A stretch of 64,000 nt of DNA from Candidatus Peregrinibacteria bacterium (GTDB lineage Bacteria > Patescibacteriota > Gracilibacteria > Peribacterales > Peribacteraceae), in the NCBI GenBank assembly GCA_018648865.1, contig JABGQH010000009.1:26142-90141 (forward strand), written 5' to 3'. The position numbers were made by a program, and so were the translations under genes. This document shows positions 28,262 through 37,567 of the stretch, piece after piece. The notes below the pieces were generated by a model, which was not told where the DNA came from, ran no database searches, and worked only from the letters and a program-made list of their open reading frames with translations. Position 1 is the stretch's first letter, and each line of letters begins with the position of its first letter.

Positions 28262-29062
28262 ATGGTAAATCTTTCTATACTTAGATATATGATTCAATTC
28301 TTCCCATCTAGAGAGATAGCTGTCCAGATCCTTAGTTTAAGTATTCATTGGTACGGATTGCTCTATTTAATCTCCTTTTGGATAGCATATTTAATACTCC
28401 CCAGACTAGGTAGAAAGCGTAAATTGAACCTTACGCATGATGATTGGGCATCATTGCTCACATGGGCCGTAGTAGGTGTAATTGTAGGTGGTAGGCTAGG
28501 TTATGCTGTTTTATATGAACCTGTATATTTTTTAGCTAATCCATTAAAACTATTTGCAGTTTGGGAGGGCGGAATGTCGTCTCATGGAGGATTCGCTGGA
28601 GTTATTATCCTTTTATCCTATATTTTATGGGAGAGGCAGATTTCCTTAAAAAGGGTGGCTGATGTAGTAGTGATACCTGCTGCGATTGGCTTAGCTCTTG
28701 GCAGGCTAGGTAATTTTATTAATCAAGAGTTGTATGGGACTGTTACGACTTTGCCATGGGGTATGGAGTTTCCTTTAGCAGATGGAATTCGTCATCCACT
28801 TCAGATATATGGAATAATTAAAGATCTATTAATTGCTGGCGCTTGTTTCTGGTATTTAAATAGAAAGCCTATTTGTATTGGTAGAACGGCTGCTTTGTTT
28901 ATGATTCTTTATGGATCACTTAGGTTTTTACTAGAATTCATTCGTGATCAACAATATTCACTATTTGATTTAGGCATTATTACTTTAACTAGGGGGCAAA
29001 TGTATACACTTCCAATTTTGGTTCTTGGTTTGTTTTTGTGGGTTAAATGTAAGGATGAATAG
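28262..29062 (+). CDS. lgt: Prolipoprotein diacylglyceryl transferase
   Basis: WYGLLYLISFW, GGRLGYAVLYEP, WEGGMSSHGGFAG, GRLGNFINQELYG, PLQIYG, RFLLEFIRDQ. Confidence 0.93.
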   Translation: MVNLSILRYMIQFFPSREIAVQILSLSIHWYGLLYLISFWIAYLILPRLGRKRKLNLTHDDWASLLTWAVVGVIVGGRLGYAVLYEPVYFLANPLKLFAVWEGGMSSHGGFAGVIILLSYILWERQISLKRVADVVVIPAAIGLALGRLGNFINQELYGTVTTLPWGMEFPLADGIRHPLQIYGIIKDLLIAGACFWYLNRKPICIGRTAALFMILYGSLRFLLEFIRDQQYSLFDLGIITLTRGQMYTLPILVLGLFLWVKCKDE

Positions 29063-29129
29063 CTTTAAGACTTAAGCTTTAAGCTATAAAAAAATACTTA
29101 AAGCTAAAAGCTCATAGCTGATAGCTTTG
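29060..29129. repeat. AGCTT-rich repeat (copy 2)
   Basis: tagctttaagacttaagctttaagctataaaaaaatacttaaagctaaaagctcatagctgatagctttgc; spans the convergent lgt/Mur-ligase ends. Confidence 0.75.
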
Positions 29130-30384
29130 CTTTTGCTACCTCTCTTTCATCCCAATCAACTGCTCCTCCAATTTTGTTCATTGTGCTAAATGGGCCCATG
29201 CCGCATAGAACAACTGCGTCGCCTTCTTTCGCATTTTCAAAAAGGAAGGAGATTGCCTCACTTCTGTCAAAAATCTTATACGCTTCGCATTTAGATTGAT
29301 CTATTCCATTCCACACTTCATCAAGTACTGAATGAGGATCTTCTCCGTAGGTTTCATCCTCTGTAGCAACTACGAAGTCCGCAAGATCACTACATATCTG
29401 ACCAACTATTGGTCTCTTCTCTTTCATTCTATCTCCACAGCTAGAGCAAAGAACCATTACTCTTCCGTTCCCTCCAACTATTTGTCTAAGTGTGTTTAGA
29501 GTTTTTTCGTATGCATTAGGTGAAACTGCAAAATCTACAAATACAGAGAAAGGTTGTCCTTCATCTATCATCTCCATTCTTCCTGGGATACTACTAAAAT
29601 CGCTTAATGCTTCTACAGCTTCTAAAACAGATATGCCACAAGCTTTGGCACATCCAATTGCACACAAAGCGTTTTGAATGTTGAACAGACCAGGAATTGG
29701 GATAGATAGATTGATATTTTCATCGTTATTATTAATCAATGCAGTACATTTTGTATTTGAGGCTTTAATTTCTTTTGCTTGAACATCTGCAGCCTCCTCT
29801 GTATCTGAAATTGAGATTGTTTTGCCTTTTAAAATAGAAGAGAAATATCCAAAAGATTCATCCGAAGCATTAAGTACTTTAGTTCCGTTTTTACTAAGCA
29901 TTCTAAGCAAAATTGCTTTATCTTTTATATATTGCTTCATTGAACCGTGATAATCCAAATGCTCTAGCGAAATATTGGTGATAGTTGCAATACTAGGAAA
30001 AGTCCAACTTGAACGTCCTTGTACAAGTCCATGAGAAGACATCTCTACGACTGCATGCGTGCATCCCCTTTTAACAAGTTTTCTTAGAAACTTTTGGAGA
30101 ACGAAAGGGCTTATAGATGTTAAATGCGTAGAATTTTCCTCAACTTCATCTTCTATTTGAACAAATGCTGTAGATGCTGCACCTGCTCTAATCCCATTTT
30201 TCTTTAGAATATGAGCAATCATTCCAGCAGTAGTGGTTTTACCATCTGTACCAGTTACGCCTATCACAGTTAGTTTCCTAGCAGGAAAACGGTACTTAAG
30301 TGCTGCAATCAATGCTTTAGATTGATGCCAGCCGAGTCTAAGTGGGCTCCTGTTGCCTATATATTTTTTTAAGAACTTAATCAC
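29104..30384 (-). CDS. Mur ligase family protein (MurE-like)
   Basis: VIGVTGTDGKTTTAGMIAHIL, EMSSHGLVQGR, ITNISLEHLDYHGSMKQYIKDKAIL, FVDFAVSPNAYEKTL. Confidence 0.9.
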   Translation of the reverse strand: MIKFLKKYIGNRSPLRLGWHQSKALIAALKYRFPARKLTVIGVTGTDGKTTTAGMIAHILKKNGIRAGAASTAFVQIEDEVEENSTHLTSISPFVLQKFLRKLVKRGCTHAVVEMSSHGLVQGRSSWTFPSIATITNISLEHLDYHGSMKQYIKDKAILLRMLSKNGTKVLNASDESFGYFSSILKGKTISISDTEEAADVQAKEIKASNTKCTALINNNDENINLSIPIPGLFNIQNALCAIGCAKACGISVLEAVEALSDFSSIPGRMEMIDEGQPFSVFVDFAVSPNAYEKTLNTLRQIVGGNGRVMVLCSSCGDRMKEKRPIVGQICSDLADFVVATEDETYGEDPHSVLDEVWNGIDQSKCEAYKIFDRSEAISFLFENAKEGDAVVLCGMGPFSTMNKIGGAVDWDEREVAKAKLSAMSF

Positions 30385-30766
30385 TGAGTATCATTCTACA
30401 GGCTTCTATGTCTTGCTCAATCTGGTTCTTTAGTTCTTCTGGCCCTTTAAAATTTTGTACTTCTCTTAAATATTGCATAACAGTAATAGTTATCTCTTTT
30501 GGAAGTGATTCTAGATATGAATCAAGTAGATGAATTTCACATGCTCTGGTGTCATTAAAAACAGGTCTGTCTCCGTAATGCATTACTCCAATATAAATAT
30601 TATCATCATCACAGACTTTCACTAAACAGGCATAAATCCCATCATCCATCTCTTCTGGGACAGCAGCCATATTTACGTTGATAGTTGGAATTCCGAGTTC
30701 TTTCCCGCCTCTGTCTGATCCAGTAATTGCAGAAGCTGTGAATGTTAGTGGTAGGGGAGTTGTCAT
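30377..30766 (-). CDS. Stand-alone riboflavin kinase domain protein
   Basis: GSDRGGKELGIPTINV, DDGIYACLVKV, IGVMHYGDRPVFND, EIHLLDS, LREVQNF; overlaps the Mur ligase start by 8 nt. Confidence 0.85.
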   Translation of the reverse strand: MTTPLPLTFTASAITGSDRGGKELGIPTINVNMAAVPEEMDDGIYACLVKVCDDDNIYIGVMHYGDRPVFNDTRACEIHLLDSYLESLPKEITITVMQYLREVQNFKGPEELKNQIEQDIEACRMILSD

Positions 30767-30845
30767 AGGTTCAGTTTACATTATTTACATAAAGACTATA
30801 TGTTTTATATGAAGATTGAAATATAGGTATGTATACTATTATTAA

Positions 30846-32525
30846 ATGAAAAAGATATGCACAAAGTGTTCGGCAGGATTTGAGATCACAGAAGAAGATA
30901 TTGATATGCTGAGTGATTTAAGTCCTGTGATTGGAGGGAAGAAATACGAAATTCCACCACCAACGCTTTGTCCTAGGTGTAGATCCAAAAGAAGGCTATC
31001 TCATGTTAACCAATTAAATTTATATGAGAGGAAATGTAATCTAACTGGAGCAAGCATTATTTCAAATATTAGACCTGAGTTGCCTTATAAGGTATATCGC
31101 CAAGAAGATTGGTACAGCGATAAGTGGGATCCATTAGATTATGGAATGAATTTTGATTTTAATAGACCATTTTTTGAACAATGGAATGAGCTTGTATTAA
31201 ATGTTCCACTCCCCAATCTATTTACAGGATATGAATTTGATGAAAATTGTGAATATACAAACCACGCAGGTAAAAATCAGAATTGTTATTTGGTTTTTGA
31301 TTCAGATGAAGACAGAGACTGCTATTACAGCTACAGCATAAATCAGTGTGTAAATTGTATGGACTGCTATCGAACTAGGAAGTCTGAATTATGTTATGAG
31401 TGTGTTGATTGTGTTAAATGTTATGAGTCTTCATTCTTACAAGATTGTAATAATTGTAGCTCTAGCATGTTTTTAAAAAACTGTACTGGATGTAAAAACT
31501 GCTTGATGTGCTCTAACATGAACAATAAAGAATATTTTGTAGAAAATAAAAAAGTTTCAAAAGAAGAGTTTGAAAACTTTAGATCATTATTGGGTTCATA
31601 TGCTTCTTTAAAGAATGCAAAAGAAAGGTTTATGAAATTAAAATTAGAGTATCCACAAAAATATATACATGGGATTCAAAACGAAGATGTAGTAGGGGAT
31701 TACCTAGTTAATTGTAAAAATGCATATATGTGCTTCGATAGCGAGGACTTATGGGATTGCAGGTATGTTTGCCAAGGTTTTATGCCTCTAAAAAATTGTA
31801 TGGATATAGATGAATGTGGAGAGGCAGAAAAGTTGTATGAGTGCACGGTTTGTGGTTACCAAATTAATTCCTGTTGCTTCTGTGACCATACATTAGGAAT
31901 GATGACTGACCTTTTATATTGTTCCCATTGCCCACATACTACAGATTCATTTGGTTGCAGAGGTGTTCAAAGAAAGGAGTACTGCATTCTAAATAAGCAA
32001 TATACAAAAGAAGAATATGAAGAATTGGTACCTAGGATTATTAATCACATGATTGAAACAGGTGAATGGGGCGAGAACTTTCCATCCACAACATCTAAAT
32101 ACGCATATAACGAGACGATGGCTCAAGATCATTATCCACTAAATAAAGAGCAGGCAGTTAAAGAAGGTTTAAATTGGCTAGATGATGAAAAGAAGATTGA
32201 TCAATACATGGGTCCAGTAAATGTATTACCAGATAATGTGAAAGATGCCCCCGATGATGTTTGTAAAAAAATCTACATTTGTGAGGAATCAGGTGAGCCA
32301 TATAAAATTATTCCTCAGGAACTTTCGTTTTATAAAGAATTAAATTTACCATTACCTAGAAAAGGTTTCTTTAAACGTAATAAGGATAGAATGAAGTTAA
32401 GAAGCCCAAGAAAATTATATGGCAGGAAATGCGAAGAGTGCGGAATTGAATTCATGACTTCTTATGCATTAGATAGAGAGGAAAAAATCTTTTGCGAATC
32501 CTGTTACCAGAAAGCTCTAATATGA
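30846..32525 (+). CDS. Cys-rich zinc-ribbon array protein, paralog 1
   Basis: CTKCSAGFEITEED...CPRCRSKRR; Cys-dense core; YCILNKQYTKEEYEELVPRIINHMIETGEWGENFP; C-terminal CEECGIEF...CESC. Confidence 0.9.
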   Translation: MKKICTKCSAGFEITEEDIDMLSDLSPVIGGKKYEIPPPTLCPRCRSKRRLSHVNQLNLYERKCNLTGASIISNIRPELPYKVYRQEDWYSDKWDPLDYGMNFDFNRPFFEQWNELVLNVPLPNLFTGYEFDENCEYTNHAGKNQNCYLVFDSDEDRDCYYSYSINQCVNCMDCYRTRKSELCYECVDCVKCYESSFLQDCNNCSSSMFLKNCTGCKNCLMCSNMNNKEYFVENKKVSKEEFENFRSLLGSYASLKNAKERFMKLKLEYPQKYIHGIQNEDVVGDYLVNCKNAYMCFDSEDLWDCRYVCQGFMPLKNCMDIDECGEAEKLYECTVCGYQINSCCFCDHTLGMMTDLLYCSHCPHTTDSFGCRGVQRKEYCILNKQYTKEEYEELVPRIINHMIETGEWGENFPSTTSKYAYNETMAQDHYPLNKEQAVKEGLNWLDDEKKIDQYMGPVNVLPDNVKDAPDDVCKKIYICEESGEPYKIIPQELSFYKELNLPLPRKGFFKRNKDRMKLRSPRKLYGRKCEECGIEFMTSYALDREEKIFCESCYQKALI

Positions 32526-34174
32526 AAAACTCTTGCAGCGAATGCTCGGCAAAATTTGAAGTAACAGATAGTGATTTAGAATTCTTTGGTAAATTTAAAT
32601 ACCCCATATCTACACCTACTCTGTGTCCGGCCTGTCGAGTACAAAGGAGGATGTCTTGGAGGAACGATAGAACTTTCTACCATCGAAAATCCTCCTTATC
32701 AAAAAAACAGATGGTATCTATTTATCCAGAAAATACCCCTTGGCCTGTATATCTACAGAGTGAGTGGTATAGCGATAAATGGAATCCTTTGGATTATGGA
32801 ATTGAATTTGATTTTAGCGTTCCATTCTTTACTCAGTTTAAAGAGCTAATGATGACAGTACCTAGACTGGGTATGGATTTAATTAATTGTGAGAACAGCG
32901 AATATTGTAATTACTGTGGTGATGATAAAAACTGTTATTTAGATATTGCAGGTGAGGCCAATGAAGATTGTTACTTCTGTTTATTTACTAAATATTCAAA
33001 AAATTGCTTAGACTGCACATTCGCTTATCATTCAACTCTGTGTCATGAATGCATACAGGTTTACAACTCATATGCATGTAGGAATTCTATGTACTTAGAT
33101 AACTGCAGTGATTGCGCATTTAGTTTCGATCTAAAAGGATGCAAGAACTGCCTACTTTCTATTAACCTTCGTAATAAAGAATATTATATTTTGAACGAAC
33201 CTCATACAAAGGAGGAATATGAAAAGAAACTTTTAGAATTAAATTTGAGTTCTAATGAAGCACTAAAAAGTGTTCATGATATTTGGAAAAAAATGAGAAT
33301 TGAAAATGGAATCTATAGAGACATGTACACCTTGAATTGTGAAGACTGCACAGGAAATAACGTTAAGACATCAAAAAATTGTCATGGATGTTACAACACA
33401 ACAGACTCAGAAGATTGTAAATATTTATATGATGTCCTAGATGCAAAGGACTGTCAGGATTTAAATTACTCACTTTATAAACCAGAGGTAGCATATGAAC
33501 TCTGTTCAACGTTAAATATGACTTATAGCGCCTTCTGCTACGCTTCTCATTACAGTAATAATTGTTTCTATTGTGATAAGACAAATCATAGTAGCAACTG
33601 TTTTGGTTGTATTGGATTAGACCATATGGAGTATTGCATTCTGAACAAGCAATATACAAAGGAAGAATACGAAGAATTGCTGCCAAGAATTATCGCATAC
33701 ATGGAAAAAACTAAAGAATGGGGACAGTTCTTTCCAGTTACACTTTCACCATATGGATATAACGAAACTGTTGCCCATGAATACATGCCACTAACTCAGA
33801 AAGAGGTAGAGAAGAATGGTTGGGTTTGGACGTTGCAAGAAGAAAAGGAAAGTTACATGGGTCCAGAAGTACAAATACCAGATACAATTTCGGATGTAAG
33901 CGATGATATTTGTAATGAGCTTATAACCTGCGATAAAAGTGGTAAGCCTTTTAAGATAATTCCACAAGAGCTTAAATTTTATCGCGAGCAGGGGATTCCA
34001 ATACCTAGGAGGTCCCCAATGCAAAGGCATACAGATAGAAATGACCTAAGAAATCCACGCAAGCTCTGGGACAGAAAATGTGATAAGTGCTCAAATGATA
34101 TTCAAACAAGTTACAGTCCAGATAGGCCAGAGAAGGTTTTTTGTGAGGAATGTTATCTAAAAGAGGTATACTAG
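32522..34174 (+). CDS. Cys-rich zinc-ribbon array protein, paralog 2
   Basis: Start MKNSCSECSAKFEV overlaps the paralog 1 stop (ATGA); same architecture; ends CEECYLKEVY. Confidence 0.9.
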   Translation: MKNSCSECSAKFEVTDSDLEFFGKFKYPISTPTLCPACRVQRRMSWRNDRTFYHRKSSLSKKQMVSIYPENTPWPVYLQSEWYSDKWNPLDYGIEFDFSVPFFTQFKELMMTVPRLGMDLINCENSEYCNYCGDDKNCYLDIAGEANEDCYFCLFTKYSKNCLDCTFAYHSTLCHECIQVYNSYACRNSMYLDNCSDCAFSFDLKGCKNCLLSINLRNKEYYILNEPHTKEEYEKKLLELNLSSNEALKSVHDIWKKMRIENGIYRDMYTLNCEDCTGNNVKTSKNCHGCYNTTDSEDCKYLYDVLDAKDCQDLNYSLYKPEVAYELCSTLNMTYSAFCYASHYSNNCFYCDKTNHSSNCFGCIGLDHMEYCILNKQYTKEEYEELLPRIIAYMEKTKEWGQFFPVTLSPYGYNETVAHEYMPLTQKEVEKNGWVWTLQEEKESYMGPEVQIPDTISDVSDDICNELITCDKSGKPFKIIPQELKFYREQGIPIPRRSPMQRHTDRNDLRNPRKLWDRKCDKCSNDIQTSYSPDRPEKVFCEECYLKEVY

Positions 34175-34180
34175 GCACCA

Positions 34181-35863
34181 ATGCAGAAAAAATGCTGTAA
34201 ATGTCCGGGATCGTTTGAAATAACTGACGAGGATTTAGTATTTTACGACAAAGTTTCACCAATAATTAATAAAAAGAAACACAGAATACCAACTCCTACT
34301 CTATGCACACCCTGTAGAGAGCAGAGGCGTTTAGCAATCCCGAATGTTAGAAACTTCTATTCTAGAGAATGTAATCTTTGTCAGAAGATGATGGTATCAG
34401 CATATGCATCCGATCAACTATTTACAGTCTATTGCCAAGAATGTTGGTGGGGTGATAAGTGGGATGAATTAACTTACGGTGTTGATGTTGATTTCTCACG
34501 TCCATTTATCGAGCAGATGCAAGAATTACAACTAAAAGTGCCACGGCTTACCTTGATGAATAAGGCTGCAGAGAACAGTGAGTTCTGTAACTACGCAGGA
34601 TTCAACAAGAATTGTTATCTAGCAATTGCTGGTTCGTGGTACAACGAAGATTGTTTATATGGAACGTGTTTCGATCACTCAAAAAACTCTGTGGATTGCT
34701 CATTTCTTTCTTACGGAGAATTGTGTTACGAATGCATCTATGGCACTAAATTATACAATTGTGTTTACTGTGTTGATTCCTCTGATTCCTCAGATTGTCT
34801 ATTTTCATTCAATTTAAGAGGTTGTAGAAATTGCATTCTAAGCAGTAATATACGTAACAAACAGTATTACATACGTAATAAGCAATGCACTAAGCAAGAA
34901 TTTGATGAAATCAGGAGTATGATTTCTAGGTACGAAATCTTCCAGAAATATCTAACAGAGTTTCACAAGTGGAGAAAAACACTCTTGCGTCCAGCTAACT
35001 ACAATATTAACTGTGAAGATTGTATCGGCGACTATCTGCGGAATTGCAAAAATGTAGTAAACGGCTTTATTGGAAATGGGGTAGAGGATGCAAAAAATGT
35101 TTTCATGGTTGAGTATTCAAAGGATTTTATGGACTGTTGTTTTGCAGGTTACGATAATGCTCAACTTTTCTATGAATGCATAGCCGCTGGTATAGGAGGG
35201 CAGCGTAATCAATTCTGTTTTCAGAATTGGTCATGCAATGACATACTTTATTGCGATACACCACAGTCATCATCAGACTGTTTCGGTTGCATTTGTATTC
35301 GCAATAAACAATTTTGTATTCTAAATAAGCAATATTCAAAGAACGAATACCAAGAGTTAGTACCAAGAATCATAGATCTTATGAAAAAACATGGAGAGTG
35401 GGGAGAGTTCTTTCCATCTAGCTATAGTCCATTCGCTTATAACGAGACATTTGCTCAAGACTACTATCCTCTAGCCAAAAAAGAAGCACTAATGAATAAT
35501 CTAAAATGGAGAGAGGACACTAATGAAATATTAAAAGTAGATCGAACTATACCTTCTAGTAATCTACCTGATTCTATCCATGACATTCCAGATGATATTC
35601 TTAATTGGGCTGTAATATGTGCAGAAACTGGTAAGCCGTACCGTATTGTAAAACAAGAACTTTACTATTATCGTTCACAGAACCTACCAGTTCCTCGATT
35701 ACACTACGATGCTCGCAATAAGCATCGCATCCAATTACACAATTTGAATAAGATACACAAAAAGCAATGCGACAAGTGCAACAAAGAAATGCATACAGTT
35801 TATTCAACTGATTGTTCTGAAACAGTTTTTTGTGAGGAATGTTATCTAAAAGAGGTATACTAG
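34181..35863 (+). CDS. Cys-rich zinc-ribbon array protein, paralog 3
   Basis: MQKKCCKCPGSFEITDEDL...CTPCREQRR...CILNKQYSKNEYQELVPRII...CEECYLKEVY. Confidence 0.9.
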   Translation: MQKKCCKCPGSFEITDEDLVFYDKVSPIINKKKHRIPTPTLCTPCREQRRLAIPNVRNFYSRECNLCQKMMVSAYASDQLFTVYCQECWWGDKWDELTYGVDVDFSRPFIEQMQELQLKVPRLTLMNKAAENSEFCNYAGFNKNCYLAIAGSWYNEDCLYGTCFDHSKNSVDCSFLSYGELCYECIYGTKLYNCVYCVDSSDSSDCLFSFNLRGCRNCILSSNIRNKQYYIRNKQCTKQEFDEIRSMISRYEIFQKYLTEFHKWRKTLLRPANYNINCEDCIGDYLRNCKNVVNGFIGNGVEDAKNVFMVEYSKDFMDCCFAGYDNAQLFYECIAAGIGGQRNQFCFQNWSCNDILYCDTPQSSSDCFGCICIRNKQFCILNKQYSKNEYQELVPRIIDLMKKHGEWGEFFPSSYSPFAYNETFAQDYYPLAKKEALMNNLKWREDTNEILKVDRTIPSSNLPDSIHDIPDDILNWAVICAETGKPYRIVKQELYYYRSQNLPVPRLHYDARNKHRIQLHNLNKIHKKQCDKCNKEMHTVYSTDCSETVFCEECYLKEVY

Positions 35864-35869
35864 GCACCA

Positions 35870-37561
35870 ATGCAGAAAAAATGTCCTAAGTGCTCGGCGT
35901 CATTTAATGTAACTGACGAGGATATTTTGCTTTTAGATAAATTATCACCAGTGATTAATTCCAAAAAGCATAGTCTGCCAGCTCCTACATTATGTTTTAG
36001 CTGCAGATTACAAAGGAGGCTAGCGTTCTATAATTCTAGATCGATTTATCCTAGGAAATGCGATCTAACAGGAAAAAACATTGTATCTATTTATTCACCG
36101 GATAAGCCATACAAAGTTTACGAGAGAAGAGAATGGTATGGGGATAACTGGGATCCATTTGAATATGGCAGAGATTTTGATTTTAATAGACCTTTCTTTG
36201 ATCAATTCAAAGAATTACTAGATTCGGTTCCACATCTTTCTTTAACAGTACTAGGAGAGACTGTTAATAGTGAATTCACTAATGACAATTTGATAGTAAA
36301 AAATTGTTATCTAATATTCGACGGAGAGAGAGCAGAGGATTGTATGTATGGTCATACATTTGTTGGTATCACTTCATGTTTAGATTTTGCAGCAGCGGTA
36401 GATTGTGAACTCTGCTATGAAACGATCCATTGCAATAATTGTTATAACTGCAAATACAGTAGATATTCTACAAATTGTAGTGATAGTTGGTTTATTAGGG
36501 ACTGCATAGGATGTAAGAACTGTTTTGGATGTGCTAATTTGAGGCAAAAACAATATTGCATATTTAATGAACAAAAAACAAAAGAGGAATACGAGAAATA
36601 CTTAGAACAATTCGATTCAACCTCGTATAAAACTGTTCAGGATATGATTAATAAAACAAATGAGTTCTTTCTGAAATATCCTGTAAAAGAATGTAGAGGA
36701 GAACAGAATGTTGATGTCACAGGGAATAATCTAAATCAATCAAAGGATTCAAAAGACTGCTTTGACTGCAACAAAGTACAGGACTGCCATTACTGCACAA
36801 ATTGCTTGGTAGGAGCAAAGGACTGCAGTGATATACATATATGGGGAGACAGCATGGAGCTCTGTTATGAAAGCTGCGTAATTGGTGTAAAGACTCAAAA
36901 CTTATTGGGCTGTTATTATGTGTCACAAGGTGCAGACAACATACTCTATTCTATGTATTGCAGCAGAAGTGTAAAAAACCTATTTGGTTGCATAGGGTTA
37001 CGGCATAAGAGCAATTGTATTTTCAACAAACAATATTCAGCAGAAGAGTATGAAGATCTAGCTGAAAGAATCGTTGAGCATATGAAGAAGACTGGAGAAT
37101 GGGGGGAGTTCTTTCCATCTTCTATATCTGGCTTTGGTTATAACGAAACAATGGCTCAGACATTCTTTCCCTTAGAAAAAGACGATGCAAAGAAGCTTGG
37201 CTATTCATGGAGTGAATACCAATCTCCTGTAGAGGCAGATCGTACGATTGATGCTTCAAAGTTGCCAGATAGTACAAATGACATCCCAGACGATGTTTTG
37301 AACTGGGCCATCGTATGCACAGATACAGGAAAGCCTTTTAAAATAATTAGGAAGGAACTTGAGTTTTATAGAGATCATAAATTGCCGATTCCTCGTAAGC
37401 ACCCAGACCAAAGGCATTACGATAGATTTGCTATTAAAAATCCATATCACCTTTGGGATAGATCATGCGATAAATGTTCTAAAGAAATTAAAACAACATA
37501 CGCACCAGAAAGGCCAGAAACAATTTTCTGTGAAGAATGCTATCTAAAAGAGGTATACTAA
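35870..37561 (+). CDS. Cys-rich zinc-ribbon array protein, paralog 4
   Basis: MQKKCPKCSASFNVTDEDI...CFSCRLQRR...CIFNKQYSAEEYEDLAERIVEHMKKTGEWGEFFP...CEECYLKEVY. Confidence 0.9.
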   Translation: MQKKCPKCSASFNVTDEDILLLDKLSPVINSKKHSLPAPTLCFSCRLQRRLAFYNSRSIYPRKCDLTGKNIVSIYSPDKPYKVYERREWYGDNWDPFEYGRDFDFNRPFFDQFKELLDSVPHLSLTVLGETVNSEFTNDNLIVKNCYLIFDGERAEDCMYGHTFVGITSCLDFAAAVDCELCYETIHCNNCYNCKYSRYSTNCSDSWFIRDCIGCKNCFGCANLRQKQYCIFNEQKTKEEYEKYLEQFDSTSYKTVQDMINKTNEFFLKYPVKECRGEQNVDVTGNNLNQSKDSKDCFDCNKVQDCHYCTNCLVGAKDCSDIHIWGDSMELCYESCVIGVKTQNLLGCYYVSQGADNILYSMYCSRSVKNLFGCIGLRHKSNCIFNKQYSAEEYEDLAERIVEHMKKTGEWGEFFPSSISGFGYNETMAQTFFPLEKDDAKKLGYSWSEYQSPVEADRTIDASKLPDSTNDIPDDVLNWAIVCTDTGKPFKIIRKELEFYRDHKLPIPRKHPDQRHYDRFAIKNPYHLWDRSCDKCSKEIKTTYAPERPETIFCEECYLKEVY

Positions 37562-37567
37562 CTGCCA

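Noticed and set aside
34136-35883. 59-bp repeats as integron attC sites
   Set aside because: Repeat is gene-end plus gene-start coding sequence, not an imperfect palindrome with attC core sites; no integrase seen.
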